Source of the DNA: Victivallis lenta
Lineage (GTDB): Bacteria; Verrucomicrobiota; Lentisphaeria; Victivallales; Victivallaceae
Direction: 5' to 3'
NCBI RefSeq assembly: GCF_009695545.1
Contig: NZ_VUNS01000022.1
Location: 1-64,000, forward strand
DNA: 64,000 nucleotides
In this document: positions 24,623 to 33,920 of the stretch, one piece after another
How the letters are laid out: each line of letters begins with the position of its first letter
Position numbering within the stretch: the stretch's first letter is position 1
Translations under genes and position numbers: made by a program
The notes under the pieces: generated by a model
The model's input: the letters and a program-made list of their open reading frames with translations, nothing else
What the model was told of the DNA's origin: nothing
Databases searched by the model: none

Positions 24623-27600
24623 CTATCTGTTAAAGAGTTGATTGAGATATGCAGGATAATTTTCGCCATCCATCCTTCCGGGATTGGCACCGCCGATACC
24701 GAGGGTAATGCTATCTCCAAAGCAGACCAGTCGAACCGGACGAAGCTGGTGGCACTGGAAGGTATCGAACAACTGCTGCGCGATCGCCCGGTAACCGGCG
24801 GCTACCGGGTGAACACCATCTTCTGTCCTGCCATTGGCGGGATTCCGGAGGTAGCTTGCGACATTTTCGCCGATTTGGCCGTTCGTTTCGAAATTTTGGG
24901 CCACATCCACCAGGATTACTCCTTTGCTCTCGGCCAGTCTGCGAACCGCCTGGTTATAGAGGTCCACCTTTTCCTGAGGCGTCTGATTGCCGAAAAACGA
25001 CTGTGGATGCCGTTTCAGGACATACGGAGTGTAACAGGGCGGAATCGTCATCAGGATCACCTTGGCGTTCGCGGACTGAATCCGGTCCACCAGTTTTCCG
25101 AGATTATCAATCGCCTTTTTCAGAGAGAGTGCATTACCGGAATTCAGCATGTCATTAGTTCCGGCCAGCAAAATCACCGTATCCGGCTTCCGACTCAAGA
25201 CGTCACGCTCCAGCCGGGTAAGCAGATCCGCGGTGTTGTTGCCGCTAATTCCGGCATTGATGATCGTAATCGGCGGAAGCTTCCGCCAACAGACCGTCCC
25301 GAAAGCCTCCGGCGTGGCATAGCGTTCGACTTTCAGTCTTGCCCAAGCGGCGCTGGTCCAGCGGGACGCGGGTTCATCGTAGCGGCGCGGACGGTTACGG
25401 CAGGCGTTCATCCTCATCTTATCGCCAGGCGGCAGCTGTGAAAGAGGAATCTCGAAAGAAATATGAAATTCCTTCTTCTCCGGAACCATTCGTGTGGAAA
25501 CCTTCACATCTCTCAATTTTCCCGCGTCGAGATCGCCCGCCGCGTTCGCTGCAACCCGCATGAGCTTCTTCGAGGCAGGATCGTAAAAATAAAGCTCAAC
25601 ACTGTCAGCGGAGTGAACCCACTCGCCCGACTGCGGGATGATCGTATCGAAATCGGGTTCGGAACAGACAAAGTCGAATCGAGCCTTTTTCCCCTCCCGG
25701 CGGATAGCGAGTCTGGTCGCCGGAAGGGCCGGTTTCAGGTTCACCGGTTCACGGAAATCCGTGATTTCTCCTGGAACCGTCACTGGTTCGGGAAAGGGCG
25801 CGAGTTCATTTGCCGCCTCTGCCATCGCTGTCTCCCCGGTCAGAATTCCCGCGTCAGTCGCCGAGAAGGCTTCAAGTTTAAGTGTGAGCTTGCGACCCTG
25901 AAGGACATTGGCAACCAGGGCGCTGACGATGCACTCTCCGTTCCAATTCGTCGGAGCGTAGCGGGTGAGATCCAACAATACCTTTTCCTCGGCTTCCTTT
26001 TGGATCCAGTTGCCGAGCTTGACCTGTTGATCGGGGGCGCGGCCCGTGCCATATTCGGGCGTTTTCCAGGTATATTCTGTCATACCGAGGTCGAGGGCAA
26101 CCCGCTTTACAAAAACGCCCCCAACTTTATAATCGATCAGAATTCCAGCAAAAGCTGGTGCCCAGCTCTTGCGCCTCTCAATACAGTAACGCGTCGCGAT
26201 ATCGCTCGCGGCGTCGAAGCGAAGATAGCGAACGTTCTTGAACTCAAAACCGGCGGCAGAATAATTCCACTGCGTTTCTGGACGCTCTTTCAGCTTCGCG
26301 GTCAACGTCAGCGTCTCAAGATCGGCGTTTTCCTCCTGTCCACCGCCCAATACGACCGCGGCGACGGCCGCATGCTCGACCGGTGTCCTTGTCGCGGCCG
26401 GGCGCACGATCAGCGGAATCCGGGGAAGCGGCACTTCCTTCGTCCCAGTAATTTCGACATCGGCGGCGGCGAGCGTTCCCACTGCGTTTTCCACCTTCCA
26501 CGCATAGCGTCCGGCGCGGGCGAGTTCCGGAATGGTGAATTCAGTACTAGCGGTACTCATTACCAGCTGCGAATCCGAGTAGAGTGAAAAGGCCGCACCG
26601 AAAGGCATTCCGGGAATCCGCACAGTGTCGCCTGGAGATATGCGAGCAGGAAGCTGCAACGCGAACTCCCGCTTCTCTGCCGGTTTCAATCCGGCCTTGA
26701 AATTTCCTCCGATGCGGAGAATGGCGAACGCCCGCCCGTTCTCCCGGAACAGTCCCCTGAATTCGGCGTTTTCAAGGGCCCCGAGTTCCTTCCCCTCCGG
26801 CAGTGCGATTGCAATATCGAGTTTTTTTCTGGATGTGTTTTTTCCGGTCACCTGATCGGCGCCATAGGCGGTTTCGACCGCGATTCCGGGAAGTGTGGGC
26901 AGCCACATCTGGGTTGGCAATTCGTCCACCGCCAGGATCACCGCGCCGGAATCAGAAGCCGATACGACGGAAAGCAGGTTTTCCCGTAGCGGAATCGTAT
27001 TTTCTTTTCCCATAAGATGATGGTTGACTGTCCGGGAGAGCCGCCAGCCATGCATCCGCCATGCCTCCATCTGCTGTTTTTCGGTGAAGATCTCCTTGAA
27101 GCCGACCGGGTTGATCAAGTCATTGCGCCAGAGAAACTCCTTCGCCGCAGGGAGCGGAAACGGCTTGCCGGGATTTCCCGACGGAATCAACGAATAAAGC
27201 GTTGATCCGCCACGCGCCAGTTCGAATCCAAGTACCTTCGAAGCCGGATTCTCCAGCATGGAGCCGGGAACAATCCGTACCGGAACAGTCCGGAACATCT
27301 CACGCATTGCACCCAGAAAAGGACTTTTGATCGTGATAAAATCGGGCTCCACTGCCGATAGCCCGGCGCATTCGATATGCGGTAACAATCCGAGCCCTAG
27401 GCAGATATTGGTGTAATAGGGATCGCTCCTACCCCAGTAACAGGGAATGACGCGGTGATCGGGATCAAGTTTTTCCTGAAGCTTGCCGCCCCAGATCCGC
27501 GCGCCGACCAGCGCCGGATTGTTGCGGAAGGCGTCCAGCGCCATCTCGGCAATCCCGCTGTCGGCGATGGGATTGGACTTAAAGTTGAAAGAAACGCCGC

Positions 27601-29986
27601 CCTTGCCGTATTTTTCGGCGAGACCGCGCATATAACAATAGAAGTTCTGCCACTGATACCCCTGGTCGACCGTACCATGCTTCCAGTCGATCAGCGGAGC
27701 TCCGCCATGGCCGCCGTCGAGGTAGACGTAGTCGATGCCATATTTCTTCACCATGGCGTCATACTGTTCCGTGAGTTTCGCCAGCCCGGCAGAATCGCTC
27801 AACCGGCGCTGAAAGGAGAGCTCCACACCGGGATAACTGTTGAATATCTGTCCACGGCGATTCCTGGAGATGGCCGCACTGGGAAACTCTCGGTAGAAGT
27901 CAGAATCGGGAGCGATCGTCCAAAGCCAGGTATAAAGCGCCACTTTGATACGCGGTGAGAGCGCCTTGAGCTCTTTAATTAGTTCGATATATTCCGTATC
28001 CTTCGTCCATGCCCCCCAGATGTTACGGAAACGCTCCTTTTCGCCGAAGTCGCCCCAGATGAAGGGTTGGTTCAGGACCACCATGATGTCGCCGCGTTCC
28101 GTCATTGCGAGGAGCTGGCGCACCTGCTTTACCGCGTTGCCGGTGAATTCGGGGCGCACCCAGATTTGAGCAAGAACATCTGCCATCCACGCGGGACGCT
28201 TGATTTCCCCATAGGCCTGAACAACATCCGGCAACGCACGATAGGAGGCGAGATATTCCATCTCATGCCCACTGAAGAAGAGAAGTTTCGACTCATAGGA
28301 GACCACTTCGGAACCGTGGAGCGGCAGCGTGGCCGCCGGAAGCCGGATCCCGTCGGGATAATAGATTAGTACATTGCTCGGCTCGTAGATGTAGGCGCAG
28401 TGGACCGGCCAGCTGAAACGGTCGTTGACCCGGTAACGGAGCAGTGCGACCGAGTCTCGGCCATCCGCCTCGAACGCCGCGACTGCATGTGAAACACCGG
28501 AACCGGACTGCCGCGTGGGTAACTTTACATCGGCCAACCGCACCCGGGGGCTGTACCAGGGATCGCTACCGGAAAGAATTAGCTTACTACGGCGCTCCAC
28601 CGGGAATATCAGCCGCTCGGAGGGAGTGACGAACCGGAACTTCTTGCCCGAAGCGTGGAACCGGATCTCCTTCGAAAGCTCCGAAACGGCAAAACGGTAG
28701 TGTTTTTCAATCACCAACGCAGGATCAAAGGAGGCGGCGCAACGGAATATGATTTCGTTTTCCTCCTGCTTCACCTCCTTAACCCGGTCGTAAAAGCCGT
28801 CAGCATTGCTGTCGCGCTCCAGAACTTGGACGGAGTAAAGCGTACGCAGCGAATCGACCAAGATTCGTCCTGACTTGAGGTCGGCGATCCCGAAAAGTTC
28901 GCCGTTCTTCCGGGAGAACATGTAGCGTTTTCCCTCCGACTCGATTGTCAGCAAATCAGCCGTCGGAGGGCGAATAGCATCACTTTGCGGTTCGATCTGC
29001 TGAATCCGCCCGGATCGCTTAAAGCGATCGAATTCGGCGGAATCGGTAAGATTAACATCAGCAGTCGCCCGTGTTCCTGATTTTCCGGTCAGCGTGTAAC
29101 GGAATAACTGAAGCTGGACACCGTCGGAAGCTGCGGGTACGCTCATCATCACCATGTCGATGCCTGGAAGTCCGACGTTAAAAGGCAGTACTTCACTTTT
29201 TGCTCCATTTACAAGAAGCGTAAACCGGCGGGCGGCATTGTCGCATTCGAGGGTGAGTTCCGCTTGACTCCCGGAAACCGGGAACAGTTTCCGGTATTCA
29301 CTTTGGGCATAATACCCGATTTCACGATCATCTCCTTTACCGCGAAGAACAATCCGGGCGGCGGTCGCGGTGTTTTCCTTCTGAACGAGGATGTTGCATT
29401 CGAAGTCTTTGCCGACGGGCAGTTCAAAACCGGCAGTCAGGGAGAGTTTTTCCCCGTCAGCCATTCCGAGAGGACGCCCCAAATATCCTGGCGTGTTCTG
29501 TCCACCGATGACGATTCCGCCTTTGGAGACGGCAGCTTTGCTTGGCGTATCCGAGAATTCCAATTGAATACCGCGAAGCGTCATGGCGCTTTCGATGAAG
29601 GGCGGCGTCATGGTAATTCTGACCTCCTCGGCCTTTGCGCTGAGTTCCCGTCCGGCGACCCGGTACAGGGTCTTCACTTGTTCTGTGGGAGGATGCAGCA
29701 AATCCACCGGAGTCCAATCTTGCCCTGTCCTCACTTCAACCAGAGCGGATTCAAAATTGGCGGAAGGCGCGGCATTGGCCGTCAGGATCAGCTTTCGCAG
29801 ATAGCTGGGTTTCTCGGGAGTGACCGTCAGAACCACCTTTTCCGTAAAAGCGGGGAACGTGAGATCCTGTGTGTTGCCCGGTTTCAGCAAGAGCTCTGGC
29901 GACCCGCCCTGCGGTAGCGGCGTCACCGTCAACGCAAATGTGGTAAGCGTCCCCAGAAAAGTCAAGAAAAAAAGCCTTTGCTTCAT
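24623..29986 (-). CDS. Giant secreted enzyme: GH-D-like barrel, CBM9-like module, circularly permuted SGNH domain
   Basis: This 1787-residue exported protein starts with the signal peptide MKQRLFFLTFLGTLTTFA. Beta-rich modules cover the first ~600 residues. A TIM barrel follows with KYGIDYVYLDGGHGG near residue 750, resembling the nucleophile strand of GH27/31/36-type enzymes. After further beta modules comes a CBM9-like domain (about 1400-1560; WVHSADSVELYFYD). The last 220 residues are an SGNH esterase in permuted order: block II INAGISGNNT (~1579), block III LLAGTNDM (~1610), block V DGVHPVAAGY (~1724), then block I VCFGDSITLGIGG (~1757) at the very end. ATG 29986 starts at the signal peptide; an upstream TTG at 30037 is possible. 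It would release and deacylate a glycan outside the inner membrane. Confidence 0.8.
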   Translation of the reverse strand: MKQRLFFLTFLGTLTTFALTVTPLPQGGSPELLLKPGNTQDLTFPAFTEKVVLTVTPEKPSYLRKLILTANAAPSANFESALVEVRTGQDWTPVDLLHPPTEQVKTLYRVAGRELSAKAEEVRITMTPPFIESAMTLRGIQLEFSDTPSKAAVSKGGIVIGGQNTPGYLGRPLGMADGEKLSLTAGFELPVGKDFECNILVQKENTATAARIVLRGKGDDREIGYYAQSEYRKLFPVSGSQAELTLECDNAARRFTLLVNGAKSEVLPFNVGLPGIDMVMMSVPAASDGVQLQLFRYTLTGKSGTRATADVNLTDSAEFDRFKRSGRIQQIEPQSDAIRPPTADLLTIESEGKRYMFSRKNGELFGIADLKSGRILVDSLRTLYSVQVLERDSNADGFYDRVKEVKQEENEIIFRCAASFDPALVIEKHYRFAVSELSKEIRFHASGKKFRFVTPSERLIFPVERRSKLILSGSDPWYSPRVRLADVKLPTRQSGSGVSHAVAAFEADGRDSVALLRYRVNDRFSWPVHCAYIYEPSNVLIYYPDGIRLPAATLPLHGSEVVSYESKLLFFSGHEMEYLASYRALPDVVQAYGEIKRPAWMADVLAQIWVRPEFTGNAVKQVRQLLAMTERGDIMVVLNQPFIWGDFGEKERFRNIWGAWTKDTEYIELIKELKALSPRIKVALYTWLWTIAPDSDFYREFPSAAISRNRRGQIFNSYPGVELSFQRRLSDSAGLAKLTEQYDAMVKKYGIDYVYLDGGHGGAPLIDWKHGTVDQGYQWQNFYCYMRGLAEKYGKGGVSFNFKSNPIADSGIAEMALDAFRNNPALVGARIWGGKLQEKLDPDHRVIPCYWGRSDPYYTNICLGLGLLPHIECAGLSAVEPDFITIKSPFLGAMREMFRTVPVRIVPGSMLENPASKVLGFELARGGSTLYSLIPSGNPGKPFPLPAAKEFLWRNDLINPVGFKEIFTEKQQMEAWRMHGWRLSRTVNHHLMGKENTIPLRENLLSVVSASDSGAVILAVDELPTQMWLPTLPGIAVETAYGADQVTGKNTSRKKLDIAIALPEGKELGALENAEFRGLFRENGRAFAILRIGGNFKAGLKPAEKREFALQLPARISPGDTVRIPGMPFGAAFSLYSDSQLVMSTASTEFTIPELARAGRYAWKVENAVGTLAAADVEITGTKEVPLPRIPLIVRPAATRTPVEHAAVAAVVLGGGQEENADLETLTLTAKLKERPETQWNYSAAGFEFKNVRYLRFDAASDIATRYCIERRKSWAPAFAGILIDYKVGGVFVKRVALDLGMTEYTWKTPEYGTGRAPDQQVKLGNWIQKEAEEKVLLDLTRYAPTNWNGECIVSALVANVLQGRKLTLKLEAFSATDAGILTGETAMAEAANELAPFPEPVTVPGEITDFREPVNLKPALPATRLAIRREGKKARFDFVCSEPDFDTIIPQSGEWVHSADSVELYFYDPASKKLMRVAANAAGDLDAGKLRDVKVSTRMVPEKKEFHISFEIPLSQLPPGDKMRMNACRNRPRRYDEPASRWTSAAWARLKVERYATPEAFGTVCWRKLPPITIINAGISGNNTADLLTRLERDVLSRKPDTVILLAGTNDMLNSGNALSLKKAIDNLGKLVDRIQSANAKVILMTIPPCYTPYVLKRHPQSFFGNQTPQEKVDLYNQAVRRLAESKGVILVDVAQNFETNGQIGENVASYLRNPANGRTEDGVHPVAAGYRAIAQQLFDTFQCHQLRPVRLVCFGDSITLGIGGANPGRMDGENYPAYLNQLFNR

Positions 29987-30033
29987 ACGAGATCCATCCC
30001 TTTGCTGTAAATTTCTTTCATGACCTTCCTTTT

Positions 30034-30771
30034 TCAATCCCCGATTTCAAAGGAATACAAACTGTCAATGGTGGCATAAACGCCCTTGATATAATAGAGA
30101 CGAAGTATTTCGGTCTTGGGTCCGCCCGGCTCTACGTGACCATCCATGTAAAGGATGTTGGCCTGCCGGGAATGGCGCGGGTGGATTTTGTAATTCGGGT
30201 CCTTGCCGGTCATATAGATGACGTGGCTCTGATTCCACTCATTGTCCGTGAAACCTTTGGCGATATATCCGGAAAAGGCTTTCGAAATGGAATCCGTCAG
30301 GAACAGCGATTTGCCGTAATCGGATCCTTTTTTTACATTCATCGGCGTCAAAGCGAAATCGTACACTCCAGCCATTCCGAAGGTGAGACTGCTCCACATC
30401 CAATAGTCGACATGGTCCTCGGCATACAACCCGGGCTTCACCTTGTTGGGCGAATAGGCAGGGCACATCAAAGCGCTATAGTTGCTGATATAACCATTAT
30501 TGTGGAGAAGCCGCCCCCATGTGCTGTTGGGCGCAGTGGCACGCGGCCAGAATCCCTCGAAGTCGTCAGAGTAGGCCATCAGCGGTGTGAAACTTTGTTT
30601 GAGATTGTTGATGCAAGCCGTAGCGCGTGCTTTTTCTCGCGACTTATTCAACACGGGCAGCAGTATCCCCGCCAGAATCGCGATGATCGCAATCACGACA
30701 AGAAGCTCAATCAGAGTGAATGGAGTACACATCATACTGGGTATGTGAAGTTTCCGTGTGCAGATTACCAT
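30034..30771 (-). CDS. Pseudopilin with prepilin-type N-terminus (element copy)
   Basis: 245 residues. The segment [20 protein letters not shown] is the type IV pilin-like methylation motif, with the invariant Glu five residues into the mature protein. It is followed by the [20 protein letters not shown] helix and a tail with [20 protein letters not shown], typical of the large pseudopilin families of Lentisphaerota and Planctomycetota. ATG 30771 has AAAGGA eight bases upstream. It is the first gene of the LacI-controlled operon, and its stop overlaps the possible TTG start of the giant enzyme. Repeated pairing of such pilins with secreted glycan enzymes suggests a substrate-specific surface assembly. 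Confidence 0.88.
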   Translation of the reverse strand: MVICTRKLHIPSMMCTPFTLIELLVVIAIIAILAGILLPVLNKSREKARATACINNLKQSFTPLMAYSDDFEGFWPRATAPNSTWGRLLHNNGYISNYSALMCPAYSPNKVKPGLYAEDHVDYWMWSSLTFGMAGVYDFALTPMNVKKGSDYGKSLFLTDSISKAFSGYIAKGFTDNEWNQSHVIYMTGKDPNYKIHPRHSRQANILYMDGHVEPGGPKTEILRLYYIKGVYATIDSLYSFEIGD

Positions 30772-31138
30772 GATGTAAGTCCTTTTTGTGAAATGAATTT
30801 ATTCGGTTTCTAGCGGCAAAATTGTTCTGTTTGCTCTTCTTGGCTTCGTTCATTTGTATTGTTGTGGGATTCGCGGGGAAAATACATTTTCCCAATACCT
30901 CCATTTCTTAACTCTGCGCCTGGCTTTCTTTTCCAGTGAGGGATGCCCTTGCTGCCCGCAACGGAGGGCTGGCCCTTTTTTTGCAGGGCAGTATGTTCAG
31001 TTTTACATATCCGGATTATGCGCAATCGCGGTTATATTGTGACATATTCATCAAGAGGTGCGACCTATGTAAGACGTAATAAGTGTTTCATCTCTTTTTT
31101 CCTTCTTTCAAGTCTTTGGGCAACGTGGAAACTATATG
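30772..31138 (-). promoter_or_regulatory. Long leader of the glycan operon
   Basis: About 360 bp separate the operator/promoter zone near 31139 from the pilin start. The stretch 30940-30990 contains several self-complementary GGGC and GCCC runs and could form a structured leader. No known riboswitch pattern is recognised and no gene is seen. Confidence 0.4.
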
Positions 31139-31152
31139 GTGAAGCGCTTCAC
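31131..31152 (-). promoter_or_regulatory. LacI-type operator of the glycan operon
   Basis: The perfect palindrome GTGAAGCGCTTCAC at 31139-31152 is identical to the one before the LacI gene. On the minus strand a TATAGT candidate -10 box (31131-31136) follows the palindrome directly, so a bound repressor would block the polymerase. Confidence 0.75.
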
Positions 31153-31170
31153 TATTCGTGGCCAAAAAGT

Positions 31171-32157
31171 TCATTCGACTCTGCAACAGGACTCTCGGAC
31201 GATCATACATGGTTCAAAAAAGAAATTTTCCACCTCCTCTCCGTCAATCATTTTGAGCAGCAATTCTGCAGTTTTCGCTCCGCGTTCGAAAGTGGGCTGA
31301 CCTACCGAAGTCAGAGCGGGCAGGGAGATTTTACCAAGATCGAGTCCATCAATTCCAACCACGGAGAGATCGCGCGGGAGTTTCCAGCCAGCGGCATTGG
31401 CGGTGCGGATCAATGCGACCGCGGCGATATCGCTCTCCACCACGACGGCGGTGGGACGCTCCGGGAGATTACGGATCCAATCAAACAGGGTAACTCCCAG
31501 TTCGAAATCATAGGATGTCAATTTCCCAAAGGTCGGACAGGAATCCGTTCCAAGGACAGAGAGTAGTCCGGCCCGGCGTGGGGATATCTCCGGCCCGGCG
31601 TAGGCTATTTTCCGGTGTCCGAGGCCCACAAGATAGCGTGAGGCCATTTCACCAATGGCGAAAGCATTGATATCGACCGCCGGAATTCCCGGAAAGGGGC
31701 GGGTCATCGTAATTATCGGAATGTGTTTTTCCAAAAACGGTTGTCCCGTGGATGAAAAATCAACGAGCCAATCGCCTGAAAAAGCAGCCACCCCGTCCAC
31801 ACGTCTCTGCAGCAGATAGGAACATTTGGCTTTTAATTCTTTCTCATTGCTGTAGGACGCGAGCAACAGGCCATAATCGCGTTTACTCAGAACATATTCC
31901 AGTCCCTGAAGAATGTCTGGATAGAAGGAGCTGGCGAATTCTTGTTCCTCCAGCAGTACACCGACCATGAAGGTGCGCCCGCAACTCAAACCGCGCGCAC
32001 CAATGTTAGGTAAATAGCCGAGCTTTTCAGCCGAAGCAAGAATCCGTTTTCGTGTTTCGTGGCCCACCTTGTTGACGCCGGAACCGGAGAGCACATAAGA
32101 AACCGTACTCATCCCAACGCCTGCATCATTGGCAATATCCCTCAATGTAATCGACAT
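31171..32157 (-). CDS. LacI-family transcriptional repressor
   Basis: The 328-residue regulator opens with the LacI helix-turn-helix and hinge: ITLRDIANDAGVGMSTVSYV, LSGSGVNKVGHETRKRI, LGYLPNIGARGL. The sugar-binding core continues with FMVGVLLEEQ, YLVGLGHRKIAYAGP and LPRDLSVVGIDGLDLG. I start it at ATG 32157, where the domain begins. It has its own consensus-like promoter and operator, so it is autoregulated, and the same operator lies before the pilin-GH-GH130-SSF operon. It therefore most likely represses that operon until an imported oligosaccharide binds. Confidence 0.93.
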   Translation of the reverse strand: MSITLRDIANDAGVGMSTVSYVLSGSGVNKVGHETRKRILASAEKLGYLPNIGARGLSCGRTFMVGVLLEEQEFASSFYPDILQGLEYVLSKRDYGLLLASYSNEKELKAKCSYLLQRRVDGVAAFSGDWLVDFSSTGQPFLEKHIPIITMTRPFPGIPAVDINAFAIGEMASRYLVGLGHRKIAYAGPEISPRRAGLLSVLGTDSCPTFGKLTSYDFELGVTLFDWIRNLPERPTAVVVESDIAAVALIRTANAAGWKLPRDLSVVGIDGLDLGKISLPALTSVGQPTFERGAKTAELLLKMIDGEEVENFFFEPCMIVRESCCRVE

Positions 32158-32185
32158 AATCCTAATTCCATATTCCATTCTTTTA

Positions 32186-32199
32186 GTGAAGCGCTTCAC
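32186..32199 (-). promoter_or_regulatory. LacI-type operator before its own gene
   Basis: The palindrome GTGAAGCGCTTCAC, extended by A and T on the two sides, lies 8 bp downstream of the -10 box at the expected transcription start and 29 bp before ATG 32157. It is the same sequence as at 31139-31152. Confidence 0.85.
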
Positions 32200-32207
32200 T
32201 TACTTTA

Positions 32208-32235
32208 AGTATATCACAAAAAAATGGTTTGTCAA
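32208..32235 (-). promoter_or_regulatory. Sigma-70-type promoter of the LacI gene
   Basis: On the minus strand TTGACA (32230-32235) and TATACT (32208-32213) are separated by 16 bp. The operator covers the start point. Confidence 0.8.
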
Positions 32236-32345
32236 GAGTCAAGTCATATTTTTCGAATCTTTGTTTGAGTTGTTTGAGTAAGAAAGTTGAAAATTGATTA
32301 CAAGAATATCTTTCCCTCAGGTGAAGATCAAAAAATCACGTATTA

Positions 32346-33032
32346 TTACCTTCGTGTAATCAGGATAGTCCTATTCGTTATCAGCTCTGGCGGTCGTAAG
32401 GCCGCCAGAGCCAGTTGTGTTTTAACATCACGGAGGTACTTTTGAAAACACTTTTTGTAACGGGAAGACGCAACACTGGTCCAGCAGTTCAGAGATTCTG
32501 AAGCTCGGATCCCGACAAAACAGACAGCAGGCATATTCCCGGCATACCATTCTCCGAATTTCGGTACAAATTCTTCAAAGGTCATATTCGCCGTATAGAA
32601 CGGGAAATAAGACTCTTCACCGATCGCGCACTCTGGTTTCTCTCGAATCCATTCTTTCCTCTTTTCCCAGGCAATCCATTCCGGCTCGAAAACGCTGACC
32701 GCATTCACAGTACGCATGGGGAGACAACACCAGTAAAGTTCAATGACATCAGCATAAAGCCCTGCCATTTCCTTGATATGTTCGATTGTCAGTTTATACT
32801 GGCATTCCCAGTCGATGAACAGCAAACCGAACTTTCGTTTTCGTTTCCGGGCTTCTGCCGCACAGAGGTGAAACATCACCGTACTGTCTTTCCCTCCAGA
32901 AAAAGAGAGATAAATCCGCTCGAAATGATCGAAAATGAGAGAAATTCGTTTTTGCGCGGCCTGCAATACGGTACAACCCAACCAGGTCTTCTGCTTTTTT
33001 ATCCCGATATGGGGAAACGGATGGATCGTCAT
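32346..33032 (-). CDS. PAPS-reductase-like (IbrA/DUF3440-type) protein, possibly truncated
   Basis: The 228-residue product has the adenylate-binding P-loop IYLSFSGGKDSTVMFHL of PAPS reductase/ATP pyrophosphatase proteins, then LLFIDWECQYKLTIEHIKEM and ELYWCCLPMRTVNAVSVFEP, which I associate with the IbrA-like group found on prophages and plasmids. That group is usually near 400 residues, so the C-terminal half appears missing. After ASSRYKKCFQK the sequence becomes unlike an enzyme and runs through a perfect hairpin (32384-32411). No IbrB/ParB-like partner is nearby. It starts 12 bp after the upstream small gene. Function in the element is unknown. Confidence 0.7.
   Translation of the reverse strand: MTIHPFPHIGIKKQKTWLGCTVLQAAQKRISLIFDHFERIYLSFSGGKDSTVMFHLCAAEARKRKRKFGLLFIDWECQYKLTIEHIKEMAGLYADVIELYWCCLPMRTVNAVSVFEPEWIAWEKRKEWIREKPECAIGEESYFPFYTANMTFEEFVPKFGEWYAGNMPAVCFVGIRASESLNCWTSVASSRYKKCFQKYLRDVKTQLALAALRPPELITNRTILITRR
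32384..32411. repeat. Perfect 10-bp-stem hairpin
   Basis: GCTCTGGCGG (32384-32393) pairs with CCGCCAGAGC (32402-32411) around an 8-nt loop. It lies inside the last codons of the PAPS-reductase-like frame. On the plus strand a T-rich stretch follows, so it may be a terminator for plus-strand transcription or mark where the gene was cut. Confidence 0.7.
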
Positions 33033-33044
33033 TTCAAGCAGCTT

Positions 33045-33416
33045 TCAAATATTTTGCTCCTGTTCCCGTTCACACAGATACCGGTAGAGTTTCCCACAGA
33101 CGATATCGAACTCGTTCTGCGCGACATCATCATCAGGATCAAGCAGAGGGCCTTCCGTTTCGTTCACATTCGCCATGAAAAGCTCATGAGGCGTCATCTG
33201 GGCTTCCGGACTTCTCGGATCAGCGACGGCATGCATCACCAATATTTCTCCCAGCCAATTGAGATTCCGACAGTACAATTCCTGCTTACTGTCCGATAAA
33301 TTCTCCAAATGTTTATCCAACCAGAAATCGGTGAACAATTCCTGAAGAAAGTTTATTACTTCCTCTTCCCGCTCTGCATTTCCTCCGAATGACCAATCCG
33401 AAAAATCCAATGACAC
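33045..33416 (-). CDS. Hypothetical acidic protein with GTG start
   Basis: About 123 residues. I place the start at GTG 33416 because AAGGAGG lies seven bases upstream; a longer ATG frame from 33482 ignores this site. The product begins VSLDFSDWSFGGNAEREEEV and is acidic and helical, with MTPHELFMANVNETEGPLLD. No family is recognised. It is followed 12 bp later by the PAPS-reductase-like gene, so the two may be co-transcribed. Accessory genes of this size near relaxases are often antirestriction or regulatory proteins, but nothing here shows that. Confidence 0.65.
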   Translation of the reverse strand: MSLDFSDWSFGGNAEREEEVINFLQELFTDFWLDKHLENLSDSKQELYCRNLNWLGEILVMHAVADPRSPEAQMTPHELFMANVNETEGPLLDPDDDVAQNEFDIVCGKLYRYLCEREQEQNI

Positions 33417-33507
33417 TATAGAACCTCCTTCCATTCCGGCTAAATTTTGCGATATTATATTATAATTTCTGTATTTTTGCAATCAGCCCATAAAAATTTC
33501 ATGCTAT

Positions 33508-33780
33508 TTATTCTACCGGCATAATCCTGCACGCGAGCAGTTCGCCGCAGATACAGTGTACGCGCTCCGCTTCCATGCTGCCGAACAACGCCTCCATCGA
33601 CTCGTCGGAAGCGAGCTGTACCATTCCAATCTCACAGATAAATTGGAGTGACAGAAAATCCTTCGAGGCTTCAATATGTGTAACCATCGCCCAGGAGAGC
33701 AGATAGTTCCTGTTCTCCGTGGTGAGTTTAAAGCGCGGAAGCAGCGCTTCCCCCATGCTCATGGTAAACCATTTCTTCAT
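33508..33780 (-). CDS. Hypothetical small protein, 90 residues
   Basis: The frame has a good GGAG site before ATG 33780. The product (MKKWFTMSMGEALLPRFKLT, then NRNYLLSWAMVTHIEASKDF) has no recognised domain. It lies between the relaxase gene and the small acidic protein, all in the same direction, and may belong to the same transcript as the relaxase. A Cys-x-Cys motif near the end (HCICGEL) is the only notable residue pattern. Confidence 0.65.
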   Translation of the reverse strand: MKKWFTMSMGEALLPRFKLTTENRNYLLSWAMVTHIEASKDFLSLQFICEIGMVQLASDESMEALFGSMEAERVHCICGELLACRIMPVE

Positions 33781-33920
33781 ATTTTTTGCTCCTTTCGATT
33801 GACTTTTTCCGTTAAACTTTTATTTTGTTATGCAGAGGGCGATCCATTCCCCCTATGGATCAATCCGAGTCCTCTTGCCCGTCCGTTTGACCTTTCCGCA
33901 ATCGGATGGGTATCTCATGA

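Noticed and set aside
30940-30990. Riboswitch in the leader of the glycan operon
   Set aside because: Only scattered complementary GC runs are present, with no match to a known riboswitch core. A LacI operator already explains regulation.
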